This document shows positions 52,873-62,733 of a DNA stretch of 64,000 bases, one piece after another (within the stretch, counting starts at the first letter, position 1; each line of letters opens with the position of its first letter). Origin of the DNA: UBA3775 sp964584255. GTDB lineage: Bacteria; Bacillota; Clostridia; Lachnospirales; Lachnospiraceae. Location: the NCBI GenBank assembly GCA_964584255.1, contig CAZOZM010000001.1:124001-188000 (forward strand). Reading direction: 5' to 3'. The notes under the pieces were generated by a model. That model made no database searches. It was not told the origin of the DNA and saw only the letters and a list, made by a program, of their open reading frames with translations. The position numbers were made by a program, and so were the translations under genes.

Positions 52873-52901
52873 AGTATACCATAAGCATTTCGATAAATCA
52901 A
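52873..52901 (-). promoter_or_regulatory. Promoter for tRNA-Glu
   Basis: On the minus strand TTGATT (52896-52901) and TATACT (52873-52878) are 17 bp apart; the start site would be a few bases before the tRNA 5' end. Confidence 0.75.
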
Positions 52902-52971
52902 GTCTTTTTTTTACTTTTTTTCAATTTATTGAAATTTGAGGTATTCCCTCTGTTTTATAGAGGTTAACTTT

Positions 52972-55900
52972 TTACATTGAAGAGCCAAAAATATCAAACA
53001 GCGACAATTGTTCATCTTCCGGAAGATTATTTAACAGTCCAAGTCTGTTCATTGTTTCAACAACGGTTCCGGGTACTTTACACCTGTTCTTAAACTCATT
53101 TCTTGAAACAAACGGATTCTTAGCAGCTTCCGCAACTACAGCTTCCGCCGCCTTACCACCCATGCCGTCAATCGAATCGAGTGATGGCATCAGTTTACCA
53201 TCAATGATTTTAAAACGCGACGAGCCTGCTCGGTAAATATCGATCGGTGTAAACTCAAATCCTCTTGCATACATTTCACGAACAATAAACATATCATCAA
53301 GAAGACTGTTTTCTTTTGGAGTAGCCGTTTTGTTTTTTACCTTAATTTCTATTTCCTCAATATTTTTCTGTAATGCTTCAGCACCCAGTGCCATTCTTTC
53401 ATAGTCAAAATCATCTGCTCGGATACTGAAATAAGCACAGTAATACTCAAGCGGATGATATACCTTACAGTAAGCAATTCGGAATGCCATCATTACATAT
53501 GCACAGGCATGAGCTTTAGGGAACATGTACTTAATCTTCTTACAGGACCAGATATACCAGTCAGGTATATTGTTTGCAACCATGGTCTCTTCCATATCAT
53601 CAGTAAGTCCACGGCCTTTTCGTACACTTTCCATTATTTTGAAGGCTTTTCCTGCTTCTATTCCCTTATGAATCAGGAATGTCATAATATCATCTCGTGT
53701 ACAAATCGCTGTGGACAACGTACATTTTCCTTCTTTTACAAGTTCCTGCGCGTTTCCAGTCCATACGTCAGTACCATGAGAAAGCCCTGATATTCTTATC
53801 ATATCTGAAAACGACTGAGGTTTGGTTTCCTTAAGCATGTTCATAACAAAGTTTGTTCCAAGTTCAGGCAAACCAAGCGAACCCAATTCACATCCTCCGA
53901 TTTGCTCTTTGGTAATACCCAGTGGCTCACAGCTCAAGAACAGTTTCAAAACCTTTTTATCGTCCATAGGCCATAATTTTGCATCTTCACCGGTCAGATC
54001 TTCCAAAAATCTAATCATTGTAGGATCATCATGACCAAGAATATCGAGTTTTAAAAGGTTGTGATCGATACTGTGATAATCGAAGTGAGTTGTTGTGATA
54101 TCACTTGTCATATCATTTGCAGGTCGCTGAACAGGAGTAAATGTATATATTTCCTCACCATGAGGTAATACAACAATTCCACCCGGATGCTGACCTGTGG
54201 TTCTTCTTACACCCACACAGCCCTGAACTATTCTGTCAATTTCAGCATTTCTCTTTTCTATACCACGTTCTGCATAGTAATTTTTTATAAAACCAAATGC
54301 CGTTTTATCCGCAAGTGTACCTATTGTTCCAGCCTTGAATGTGTGTCCTGTTCCGAAAATAACCTCCGTATATGCATGAGCCTTTGCCTGGTATTCTCCT
54401 GAAAAATTCAGATCAATATCCGGCTCTTTATCTCCGTTAAAACCGAGGAATGTTTCGAACGGTATATTCTGACCGTCTCTTTTCAATCTTTTGCCGCACA
54501 CAGGACAATTCATGTCCGGAAGGTCAAATCCGGACAACTGTCTGTCCAAGGCATCCTTGATTATATCACTGTCAAAATCACTGTAAAAACAACTGTCACA
54601 ATAATAGTGAGGCGGTAAAGGATTAACTTCGGTAATACTCGACATTGTTGCGACAAATGAAGACCCTACCGATCCACGCGAGCCAACAAGATATCCGTCA
54701 TCATTTGATTTCTTAACAAGTTTTTGAGCAATTATGTACATAACCGAATAACCATTGCTTATAATGGAATTCAGCTCCTTATCTAGCCTTGTTTTAACAA
54801 TTTCAGGAAGATTTTCTCCGTACATTGTCGATGCTTTTTTATAACACATGTCTCTCAAGTCCTGATCGGAATTCTCAATAACCGGCGGACATTTGTCTGG
54901 TCTTACGGGAGCAATCTTTTCGATCATATCCGCAATCTTATTGGTGTTTGTTACAACAATTTCATTTGCTTTTTCTTCCCCAAGGTATCTGAATTCAGCA
55001 AGCATTTCTTCCGTTGTTCTGAAATACAGCGGAGGCTGCATGTCCGCATCGGCAAACCCTTTTCCTGCCATGATTATACGTCTGTATATTTCATCCTCAG
55101 GATTGAGAAAATGAACGTCGCATGTTGCAACACAGAGTTTATGATGCTTTTCAGCCAAATCAACCACCTGTTTATTAAGCATCTGTAAATCCCTGTCCGA
55201 CGTTATTTCCGGAAAACGCTGGTTGTCTCTTACCATGAAATAGTTATTTCCGGTAGGCTGAATCTCATAGTAATCATATAATTCAGCTATTCTGTTTATT
55301 TCATCATCTGTCTTCTTTCCTAAAATTGCCCTGAACAGTTCTCCTGCTTCACAGGCTGACCCTATAAGAATTCCTTCCCTGTTTTTCTTTAAAACAGACT
55401 TTGGAATTTTAGGTCTCCTTCTAAAGTATTTTATATGAGACTCCGAAACAAGTTTATATAAATTTGATCTTCCCAAATCATTTCGGCATAAAAGAATAAT
55501 ATGGAAATACTTTCTTTTTCTTACTTCCTCCTCGTAATCCTCAATACTCATTAAAGGATTTCCATTATCGTCTACCAGGTCATCATCATCAACAAGATAC
55601 CCTTCACAGCCGTATATAATTTTAAACTTTTTAAATCCTTCAGCTTTTTCAGGATCATTTGCAAAAGCTTTTCCATTCAAAGCATGTGAAGCTTCCGGGA
55701 AAGACTGAACAACTCCATGGTCCGTAATCGCAACTGCCGGATGCCCCCATTCAAATGCTCTTTTAACATAAGCGGTTGTATTGGTAACTGCATCCATATC
55801 GCTCATCTGTGTATGCGCATGAAGTTCAACACGTTTGATTTCTGAATTGTCTTCCCTTATAACACGGAAGTCTTTTATCTTTTTCATTCCCTGAACATAA

Positions 55901-56865
55901 CTGATCGTAAGTTCATTATCGAATTTATCAATACTGCAGCTACCCATCAACGATACAAATTTATTTACCTTAAGTTCATCTTTAAACTCTGAGAATTCTT
56001 CTTTATTGGAAAAGATTTTAACGCCAATGGTATCAGTAAAATCAGTAATGTTAAACATTACGATTATTCGTTCATTTTTTATTTCCTTTGTTTCAATTGA
56101 TGTTATCATTCCCTTTATGACAACATCCCTGAGTCCGTCACTCAACTCATTTATTGCAAAGAAATCACCGGCAAAACTTTTTCCATAAAAAATATCAGGA
56201 TCTGCCGGTAACTTTTTCTTGTATTTATATTCCTTTGACTGAGACGACTGCTGATTTTTTTTTGCAGCCGTTTCAGGTTTCACCAAATCTCTATGCTCGC
56301 CAATTGGTTCTCTCTTGAAATCGGAAGCATTATAAATCTCATATTCAGGCTCTTTATTTAGTAAAACACTGCTCTTATGGTATTGAAAATCAACCACTGT
56401 TTTAATGCCGAACCACTCCTGCATTTTGCCCGTGACAGTCTTTGATATTGTCTCGGAAAGACTTTTTGTAAGAAAATCCTCCTCCAGACCAATGGTTATT
56501 CTGTTGTCGTTAAAATAATATTCTGCAGATGAAAAAATCAAACCGGCATATTTGGACTGTTTCTCAACCTCTGCAGCAAACAGTCCCTGGTACTTATTAA
56601 ACAGTTGTTCCATCGTAAGGGATTCATCGTAATCGTAAGACATTTCTATTCTTATCTGTCTGTCCGTTCCGACAAAATACTGCTTGTTGATATGTAATTC
56701 CAACATGTTGATGTATATCGGATGAATAGGTTCTTTCGAATGACAAACCGCTATAATTACAGGCTCTTCATTCGAGTATACCATTTTTTCAAGTTCTACA
56801 TCAGCAAACTGATTTGCACAGTCTTTTTTTAAACCTTTTAATTCAAAAGATTCTAGTATTTTCAC
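52972..56865 (-). CDS. polC: DNA polymerase III alpha subunit PolC, lacking the exonuclease domain
   Basis: A 1297-residue replicative polymerase of the PolC type; typical PolC has about 1440. Order: N-terminal domain (1-225), OB domain (about 225-335), PHP domain first part (from KRVELHAHTQMSDMDAV at 344), then polymerase parts. The PHP segment reaches YGCEGYLVDD at 418-427. There PolC normally inserts a 3'-5' exonuclease of about 170-200 residues. Here a 25-residue acidic linker leads straight to KYFHIILLCRNDLGRSNLYKLVS at 452. No exonuclease motifs remain. Catalytic PDIDLNFSG, GSRGSVGSS and the zinc cysteines (CDSC, CPVC) are intact. GTG start, with GAGAGG upstream. Last gene of the pyrH operon. 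Confidence 0.94.
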   Translation of the reverse strand: MKILESFELKGLKKDCANQFADVELEKMVYSNEEPVIIAVCHSKEPIHPIYINMLELHINKQYFVGTDRQIRIEMSYDYDESLTMEQLFNKYQGLFAAEVEKQSKYAGLIFSSAEYYFNDNRITIGLEEDFLTKSLSETISKTVTGKMQEWFGIKTVVDFQYHKSSVLLNKEPEYEIYNASDFKREPIGEHRDLVKPETAAKKNQQSSQSKEYKYKKKLPADPDIFYGKSFAGDFFAINELSDGLRDVVIKGMITSIETKEIKNERIIVMFNITDFTDTIGVKIFSNKEEFSEFKDELKVNKFVSLMGSCSIDKFDNELTISYVQGMKKIKDFRVIREDNSEIKRVELHAHTQMSDMDAVTNTTAYVKRAFEWGHPAVAITDHGVVQSFPEASHALNGKAFANDPEKAEGFKKFKIIYGCEGYLVDDDDLVDDNGNPLMSIEDYEEEVRKRKYFHIILLCRNDLGRSNLYKLVSESHIKYFRRRPKIPKSVLKKNREGILIGSACEAGELFRAILGKKTDDEINRIAELYDYYEIQPTGNNYFMVRDNQRFPEITSDRDLQMLNKQVVDLAEKHHKLCVATCDVHFLNPEDEIYRRIIMAGKGFADADMQPPLYFRTTEEMLAEFRYLGEEKANEIVVTNTNKIADMIEKIAPVRPDKCPPVIENSDQDLRDMCYKKASTMYGENLPEIVKTRLDKELNSIISNGYSVMYIIAQKLVKKSNDDGYLVGSRGSVGSSFVATMSSITEVNPLPPHYYCDSCFYSDFDSDIIKDALDRQLSGFDLPDMNCPVCGKRLKRDGQNIPFETFLGFNGDKEPDIDLNFSGEYQAKAHAYTEVIFGTGHTFKAGTIGTLADKTAFGFIKNYYAERGIEKRNAEIDRIVQGCVGVRRTTGQHPGGIVVLPHGEEIYTFTPVQRPANDMTSDITTTHFDYHSIDHNLLKLDILGHDDPTMIRFLEDLTGEDAKLWPMDDKKVLKLFLSCEPLGITKEQIGGCELGSLGLPELGTNFVMNMLKETKPQSFSDMIRISGLSHGTDVWTGNAQELVKEGKCTLSTAICTRDDIMTFLIHKGIEAGKAFKIMESVRKGRGLTDDMEETMVANNIPDWYIWSCKKIKYMFPKAHACAYVMMAFRIAYCKVYHPLEYYCAYFSIRADDFDYERMALGAEALQKNIEEIEIKVKNKTATPKENSLLDDMFIVREMYARGFEFTPIDIYRAGSSRFKIIDGKLMPSLDSIDGMGGKAAEAVVAEAAKNPFVSRNEFKNRCKVPGTVVETMNRLGLLNNLPEDEQLSLFDIFGSSM

Positions 56866-56908
56866 ACTGTTTTCCTCTCATATCTGCTAATAATTGCCAT
56901 TTACAAAA

Positions 56909-57970
56909 TTATATATCCTGAACCATCTTCTGAAGTTCTTCTTCAAATCTTGAAAGTAATTCATCTTCAGGAACCTTTGCAATAATCTCACCTTTTTTAA
57001 AGACAAGACCCTCACCTTTTCCGCCCGCAATACCTAAATCGGCCTCTTTAGATTCTCCGGGACCATTAACCACACATCCCATAACTGCAACCTTGAGCGG
57101 CGTGGAGTACTTTTCCGTAATCCTTGTAACCTTATCTGCAAGTTCAATAAGATTAATGGCTGTTCTTCCACATGTAGGGCATGAAACAACTTCTATCCCT
57201 TCATTTCTCAATTTAAGACTCCTTAAAATGAGTTTGGCAGAACGTACCTCATTAACAGGATCATCCGTAAGTGAAACTCTTATTGTATCTCCAATTCCCT
57301 GATATAAAATGTTTCCGAGTCCTACCGCCGACTTAATATTTCCAGCATACTGAGAACCTGATTCCGTTATTCCTACATGTAACGGATACTTTGTTTCTTT
57401 TGCAATAAGTTCATGTGCTTTAATACACATCAGACAGTCAGACGACTTAATACTTATTACTATATTATCATATCCGGCTTCTTCTATTTTCCTTACCTGA
57501 TTTAATGCACTCTCAACAAGACCTTCAGCCGTTACACCGCCGTTTTTCGCGATAATTTCCTTTTCAAGCGAACCACTGTTTACACCGACCCTGATAGGTA
57601 TATTTCTTTCTTTTGCTGTTTTAACCACAGCTCTTACCCTGTCAACACTTCCGATATTTCCCGGATTTATTCTGATTTTATCTGCTCCGCTTTCCATTGC
57701 CATAATCGCAAGTCGGTAATCAAAATGAATATCAGCCACAAGAGGTATGCTTATTTCTTTTTTTATGCTTTTGATTGCATAGGCTGCCTCCGGCGTAGGA
57801 ACTGCAACTCTTATAATGTCGCATCCGGCTGCCTCTAATTCCTTTATCTGTTTTACAGTTGCTTCAACATCCTCTGTTTTTTTATTACACATTGACTGTA
57901 TCAAAATCGGATTACCACCACCGATAACCCTGTTTCCTATTTTGATTGCTTTTGTATTATCTCTGTACAT
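56909..57970 (-). CDS. ispG: 4-hydroxy-3-methylbut-2-enyl diphosphate synthase
   Basis: A 353-residue [4Fe-4S] enzyme of the non-mevalonate isoprenoid pathway. The TIM-barrel N-terminus has GNRVIGGGNPILIQSM and the cluster cysteines are in SCPTCGRT and VMGCVVNGPGE. AAAGGAGG precedes the ATG at 57970; an in-frame ATG at 57991 lies upstream of the SD. Adjacent dxr provides an earlier step of the same pathway. Confidence 0.97.
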   Translation of the reverse strand: MYRDNTKAIKIGNRVIGGGNPILIQSMCNKKTEDVEATVKQIKELEAAGCDIIRVAVPTPEAAYAIKSIKKEISIPLVADIHFDYRLAIMAMESGADKIRINPGNIGSVDRVRAVVKTAKERNIPIRVGVNSGSLEKEIIAKNGGVTAEGLVESALNQVRKIEEAGYDNIVISIKSSDCLMCIKAHELIAKETKYPLHVGITESGSQYAGNIKSAVGLGNILYQGIGDTIRVSLTDDPVNEVRSAKLILRSLKLRNEGIEVVSCPTCGRTAINLIELADKVTRITEKYSTPLKVAVMGCVVNGPGESKEADLGIAGGKGEGLVFKKGEIIAKVPEDELLSRFEEELQKMVQDI

Positions 57971-58032
57971 AGAAACCTCCTTTAAAAGCATGGTAACTCT
58001 TTAGACCCTACGGTTTTTACGTTTTTCATCCT

Positions 58033-59328
58033 CTAAAAAAATATATTCCTTATGTCGTTATAGAACAGGAATATCATCAAAATCATAAGGAGCATGATTC
58101 CAATAAGATGCACCATGGCTTCTTTTTCCTTGTCTATTGGTTTTCCCCTAAAAACTTCAATAATCATGAATACAAGCCTTCCGCCATCTAAAGCAGGTAT
58201 CGGCAGTAAATTCATCACACCAAGATTTGCACTGATAACTATTGCCCAATATATAAGGTTGAATGCCGCCAAGGAATTACTTATTTCACGACTTTCTTCA
58301 ACACTATCACTTACTTCATCAACTACCCTTACAACTCCACCGACACTGTCTGAATTAACATGTCCTCCAAGCATATATAAGAGACTCTTTACCGTTGTCT
58401 TAATCCAATAATTCACTTCTGTAAAGCTGTACTTTATAACTTCTATCGGTGAACATTTTTCGCGTCCAACATTATAATAAAAATCGACAGAATATTGTGT
58501 TGACCATATCGGCGTCAGTGTTGTTTCACTTGATTTATTGTTGTGTATATAGGTGATGGTTATTGGAGCTTCAGACAAAGGATTCTCATTAAAATATTTT
58601 TCAAGCTCCTCACCTGATTTTATTTCATTTCCATTTATCCCGGTTATAATATCACCGCTTTTTATTCCTGCCTTTGCTGCAGGATAGTCCTCCGTAACTG
58701 TTATTTCAGCTTCTGCTTCGGTAGATGAATACTGAATACCCATATAATACTTGGTATTTTTTACTGTAGGTACTGAAAGTGAAACTTTTTCATCATCTCT
58801 TATTACAAAAATATCAAGAGGTTCATCCGTGAGTTCATTGAAGTAGAAATAGTTATAGATATCTCTTCCAACAGATATTTTACTTCCGTTTATCGAAGTA
58901 ATTATATCTCCTTCCATAAGCTGTTCACTTTCCGGATTTTCAGCATTAACCTCTTCAACTCTCGCAGGGTCATATCCCATAAATCCGACTATTATTAATG
59001 CAAGCACAAAAGCAAGAATAAAATTAAATACCGGACCTGCAAGAACCACTGATATTCTCTGCCATACATTTTTAGAGTTAAAAGAGCCCTCAGCATCATC
59101 AGCCGTATCTTCTCCCTGCATCATACACGAACCACCAATTGGAAGGAGCTTTAATGAAAATCGGGTTCCTCCACGCTCACGAGAAAAAAGTGTAGGTCCC
59201 ATTCCTACGGCAAATTCATTAACCTTTATGCCATTAATCTTTGCAAAGATAAAATGACCAAATTCATGAGCCACTACGATTACACTTATAATAAGTAAAG
59301 AAATGATAATATATACCAACTTGCTCAC
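58033..59328 (-). CDS. rseP: Site-2 membrane metalloprotease RseP
   Basis: A 431-residue intramembrane zinc protease (M50). HEFGH at residues 21-25 lies in the first helix, LDGGRL with the third ligand lies in a late helix, and a PDZ domain with KAGIKSGDIITGINGNEI lies between. The GTG at 59328 is chosen because GGAGG at 59334-59338 is five bases upstream; the ATG at 59340 would put that SD inside the gene. It follows dxr as in many Bacillota. Confidence 0.92.
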   Translation of the reverse strand: MSKLVYIIISLLIISVIVVAHEFGHFIFAKINGIKVNEFAVGMGPTLFSRERGGTRFSLKLLPIGGSCMMQGEDTADDAEGSFNSKNVWQRISVVLAGPVFNFILAFVLALIIVGFMGYDPARVEEVNAENPESEQLMEGDIITSINGSKISVGRDIYNYFYFNELTDEPLDIFVIRDDEKVSLSVPTVKNTKYYMGIQYSSTEAEAEITVTEDYPAAKAGIKSGDIITGINGNEIKSGEELEKYFNENPLSEAPITITYIHNNKSSETTLTPIWSTQYSVDFYYNVGREKCSPIEVIKYSFTEVNYWIKTTVKSLLYMLGGHVNSDSVGGVVRVVDEVSDSVEESREISNSLAAFNLIYWAIVISANLGVMNLLPIPALDGGRLVFMIIEVFRGKPIDKEKEAMVHLIGIMLLMILMIFLFYNDIRNIFF

Positions 59329-59340
59329 ATTAACCTCCAT

Positions 59341-60513
59341 TTACGACAGTATATTATTCAAAAATGAATAAGTTTCCTTCTCTGTAGCAAGAATTGTTTC
59401 TAAATCAGGTGAATCATACCTCGTTATTTTATCCATTGCCATTTCAATATAATCACTTATATCCAAAAATCCAATCTTGTCATGCAGAAATCTGTCAACA
59501 AGAAATTCATTTGCAGCATTGTATACAGTGGGAATATTTCCACCTTCGTCCATAGCACGTTCAGCAAGAGCGAGTCCTTTAAAATTTTCCTTATCAGGCT
59601 TTTCAAATGTCATCGTGGAAAGCTCATAAAAATCAAGCTTCTTAGCCTTCATTTCTATTCTTTCCGGATAAGTTAGTGCATACAGTATCGGTAACTTCAT
59701 GTCCGGCAGCCCCATCTGACCAATTACTGCCCCATCGACAAATTCTACAGCTGAGTGAAGTATACTTTGAGGGTGGATTACTACATCAATTTGATTCCTG
59801 CCGACTCCGAAAAGCCAACCGGCTTCCATCATTTCCAAGCCTTTATTAACCATTGTTGCAGAATCAATGGTTATTTTTTGGCCCATTGCCCAATTTGGAT
59901 GCTTCAGTGCATCAAATCTTGTCTTTGTACGCATTTCTTCCCTGGTCATTCCCCTGAAAGGGCCACCTGATGCAGTGAGTATTATTTTGTTTATTTGAGA
60001 ATTCCCCTCACTTATGCTTCCCCCATACCTGATTCCCTGCAAGGATTGAAAAATAGCCGAATGTTCACTGTCAACAGGATACATATTAACCTTCTTTTCC
60101 TTGATTAAAGGCATAATCAAATGGCCTGCAGTCACCAGTGTTTCCTTATTAGCCAGGGCTATATCTTTTCCGGCATTAATCGCTGCTATTGTCGGTTTTA
60201 TACCAATCATACCGACTACTGCCGTAAGGACTACATCAACCGAATCCAGACATGCACATTCAATCAATCCGTTCATGCCGGCAACAACTATGGTATTTGT
60301 GTCCGCTATTCTGAGTTTTAATTCTTCTGCCGCCTTTTCATCATAAACACAAACCATTTCAGGTTTGAATTCTCTTACCTGTTTTTCAACCACATCAACA
60401 TTTCTGTTTACTGCTAATGCCGATATATGAAACCTATCCGGGTTTTCTCTTACAATTTCAATTGTCTGGGTTCCTATCGAACCCGTAGAACCAAGAATCG
60501 AGATGTTTTTCAT
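59341..60513 (-). CDS. dxr: 1-deoxy-D-xylulose-5-phosphate reductoisomerase
   Basis: A 390-residue NADPH enzyme that makes MEP, the committed step of the non-mevalonate pathway. N-terminal GSTGSIGTQT binds NADPH. LANKETLVTAG, the VDSEHSAIFQ metal/substrate segment and LTASGGPFRG are all visible. SD GGAGG precedes the ATG. Confidence 0.97.
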   Translation of the reverse strand: MKNISILGSTGSIGTQTIEIVRENPDRFHISALAVNRNVDVVEKQVREFKPEMVCVYDEKAAEELKLRIADTNTIVVAGMNGLIECACLDSVDVVLTAVVGMIGIKPTIAAINAGKDIALANKETLVTAGHLIMPLIKEKKVNMYPVDSEHSAIFQSLQGIRYGGSISEGNSQINKIILTASGGPFRGMTREEMRTKTRFDALKHPNWAMGQKITIDSATMVNKGLEMMEAGWLFGVGRNQIDVVIHPQSILHSAVEFVDGAVIGQMGLPDMKLPILYALTYPERIEMKAKKLDFYELSTMTFEKPDKENFKGLALAERAMDEGGNIPTVYNAANEFLVDRFLHDKIGFLDISDYIEMAMDKITRYDSPDLETILATEKETYSFLNNILS

Positions 60514-60555
60514 TATTCCTCCAAAATATGAGAGTTCTTCTCATCAGATGTTTAA

Positions 60556-61377
60556 TTAACCTACAAATGCAAGTAAAAGATAAAATATTACCGGTGAAAC
60601 AAATATTACCGAATCAAATCTGTCAAGAATACCTCCGTGACCCGGTATCAGATTACTGTAATCTTTGATTCCATATTCCCTTTTTATGGCAGAAGCCGCC
60701 AAATCTCCGAACATAGAGATTATACTGCCAAAAAATGCCACAGCCACCAAAGCCGATATCGAAAGTTCAATTGAAGCAATTGCATTAACCACAAGGCCGA
60801 ATATAACGGAAAATGCAACAGATCCAATTACACCACCGGTGCATCCTTCCCATGTTTTTTTAGGACTGAGTACCGGAAACGCCTTGTGTTTTCCCAAAAA
60901 GACACCGGCAAAATAAGCACATGTGTCACATATCCACGAGGTAATGATTGTCATCCAAACCAGACAGATTCCATCTTCCATTGCCCGTATTCTAAAAATA
61001 AAACTTAAAAGAACAGGTACATAAATAAATGAGAAAACATTTGCCAGCACTTCTTTTATTTTTATTTCAGGATATTTAAATACAAAAAGAACCATTTCAA
61101 GCAAAAATACCATAACAATAAACATCGTTACGATTTCTGATGATTCGAACTCTATAATGTTTCCATGCTTAAATGCCAGAAATAAATAGAAAAGAACGGC
61201 TAATGCATATTCAATATATGCACTCGTTTTTCTTTCTGACTTAAAAACTTTCAGCAATTCATATACGCCCATAACCGATACGACTGCTAACACAGCCAGT
61301 GTAAAATAGCCGCCTATAAGAAATGTAGGTACAAGTAATATAAATAAAACTATACCGCTTATGATTCTGGTCTTCAT
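60556..61377 (-). CDS. cdsA: Phosphatidate cytidylyltransferase
   Basis: A 273-residue polytopic membrane enzyme forming CDP-diacylglycerol for phospholipid synthesis. The signature SAIKREYGIKDYSNLIPGHGG (cited as KDYSNLIPGHGGILDRFDS) and SPKKTWEG are present; about eight helices. Its ATG overlaps the uppS stop. Confidence 0.95.
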   Translation of the reverse strand: MKTRIISGIVLFILLVPTFLIGGYFTLAVLAVVSVMGVYELLKVFKSERKTSAYIEYALAVLFYLFLAFKHGNIIEFESSEIVTMFIVMVFLLEMVLFVFKYPEIKIKEVLANVFSFIYVPVLLSFIFRIRAMEDGICLVWMTIITSWICDTCAYFAGVFLGKHKAFPVLSPKKTWEGCTGGVIGSVAFSVIFGLVVNAIASIELSISALVAVAFFGSIISMFGDLAASAIKREYGIKDYSNLIPGHGGILDRFDSVIFVSPVIFYLLLAFVG

Positions 61378-62087
61378 TTCACCCCTCCGAATCTTCTGTC
61401 TCTCTTGTTATAGTATTCTATTGCTTTCTGCAATTCCTTTTTATTGAAATCAGGCCATAAAACATCCGTAAAGTAAAACTCGGAATAAGCAAGCTGCCAT
61501 GGTAAAAAATTTGAGGTCCGCAATTCACCGCTTGTCCTTATTAACAGGTCCGGATATGGCATTCCCGCTGTATCCAGATAAGAATTAATTAATTCCTCAT
61601 TGATTTCTTCTTCAGAAATCCTTCCTTCTTTCACATCATGTGCAATATTTCTCATTGCTCTGCATAACTCATCACGGCCACCATAATTAATTGCAACATT
61701 AAAATTCAATCCGGTATTATTTGAAGTTACTTCTTCAAGTTTTATGATGGATGCCTGTAAATCATCCGGAAGCCTGCTTATGTCGCCGAGAACTTTTACC
61801 TTCATATTATTTTTGGTACTTCTCTCAACACTATCGCTCATATACTTTCTGAGCAGATTCATAAGTGTTTCAACTTCCTTTTCCGGTCTGTTCCAGTTTT
61901 CGGTAGAGAAAGCATATATTGTAAGATACTTTATGCCAAGATTATATGCATCCTCACATATTTGTTCTGCCACCTTACTTCCCTGTACATGGCCGGCCGT
62001 TCTTGGAAGAAAACGTTTTTTTGCCCAGCGTCCATTGCCGTCCATGATTATGGCAACATGCTGTGGAATGTTTAATTTATCATCCAT
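61374..62087 (-). CDS. uppS: Undecaprenyl diphosphate synthase (isoprenyl transferase)
   Basis: A 237-residue cis-prenyltransferase that makes the C55 carrier lipid for cell-wall synthesis. MDGNGRWAKKR at 15-25 binds the diphosphate and Mg; FSTENWNRP and the C-terminal IRTSGELRTSNFLPWQLAYSE (cited as RTSGELRTSNF) complete the active site. A hairpin lies between it and frr. Confidence 0.96.
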   Translation of the reverse strand: MDDKLNIPQHVAIIMDGNGRWAKKRFLPRTAGHVQGSKVAEQICEDAYNLGIKYLTIYAFSTENWNRPEKEVETLMNLLRKYMSDSVERSTKNNMKVKVLGDISRLPDDLQASIIKLEEVTSNNTGLNFNVAINYGGRDELCRAMRNIAHDVKEGRISEEEINEELINSYLDTAGMPYPDLLIRTSGELRTSNFLPWQLAYSEFYFTDVLWPDFNKKELQKAIEYYNKRDRRFGGVK

Positions 62088-62103
62088 AAAATCACCTTTT
62101 CAT

Positions 62104-62156
62104 AAAAATAGCTGTTAATGCTGCCGATACAGATATATACCGACAGCCTTAACAGC
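62104..62156 (-). terminator. Hairpin with T tract between frr and uppS
   Basis: On the minus strand GCTGTTAAGGCTGTCGG pairs with CGGCAGCATTAACAGC (imperfect at one or two positions) and is followed by TATTTTT. It looks like an intrinsic terminator or attenuator inside an otherwise continuous operon. Confidence 0.7.
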
Positions 62157-62162
62157 ACAAGA

Positions 62163-62717
62163 TTATACAGTCATAATTTCCTTTGATTTGGATTCTATCA
62201 TACTGTCAATTTTAGCAACAAATTTGTCTGTAATCTTCTGAACATCATTTTCAAGTTTCTTAACTTCATCTTCAGAAATATCATCGGCCTTTGAAGCTTT
62301 TTTTATTGCATCGTTGGCATCTCTTCTTATGTTTCTGATTGCTACCTTTGCTTCATCACCCTTCTTCTTAACATCCTTTGAGAGAGACTTACGTCTTTCT
62401 TCCGTAAGTTCAGGGAATGTAAGTCTGATTATTTTTCCATCATCAGAAGGTGTAATTCCAATATCTGATGCCATGATTGCCTTTTCAATTTCCTTTACCA
62501 TTCTTGCTTCCCATGGCTGAATCGCAATAACTCTTGCCTCTGGCACATTGACATTTGCAACACCCTGGATGTTTGTAGGCGTTCCGTAATAATCAACCTT
62601 GATTTTATCAAGAAGGTGAGGGTTTGCACGTCCCGCACGAATGTTGTTATATTCCTCATTAAGGGCATTAATTGTCTTATTCATTTTTTCTTCAAACGGT
62701 TCAATAATTGGGTTCAT
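62163..62717 (-). CDS. frr: Ribosome recycling factor
   Basis: A 184-residue RRF, the usual length, with family segments NNIRAGRANPHLLDKI and VKKKGDEAKVAIRNIRRDAN (cited as KVAIRNIRRDAN). It splits the post-termination ribosome with EF-G. It lies 16 bases downstream of pyrH in the same transcript. Confidence 0.97.
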   Translation of the reverse strand: MNPIIEPFEEKMNKTINALNEEYNNIRAGRANPHLLDKIKVDYYGTPTNIQGVANVNVPEARVIAIQPWEARMVKEIEKAIMASDIGITPSDDGKIIRLTFPELTEERRKSLSKDVKKKGDEAKVAIRNIRRDANDAIKKASKADDISEDEVKKLENDVQKITDKFVAKIDSMIESKSKEIMTV

Positions 62718-62733
62718 AAAAATTCTCCTTTGA

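Noticed and set aside
55400..55620. Frameshift or assembly gap as the cause of the short PolC
   Set aside because: The frame is open and the flanking PHP and core motifs are in register, with a normal-looking linker; an in-frame loss fits better, though reads should confirm it.
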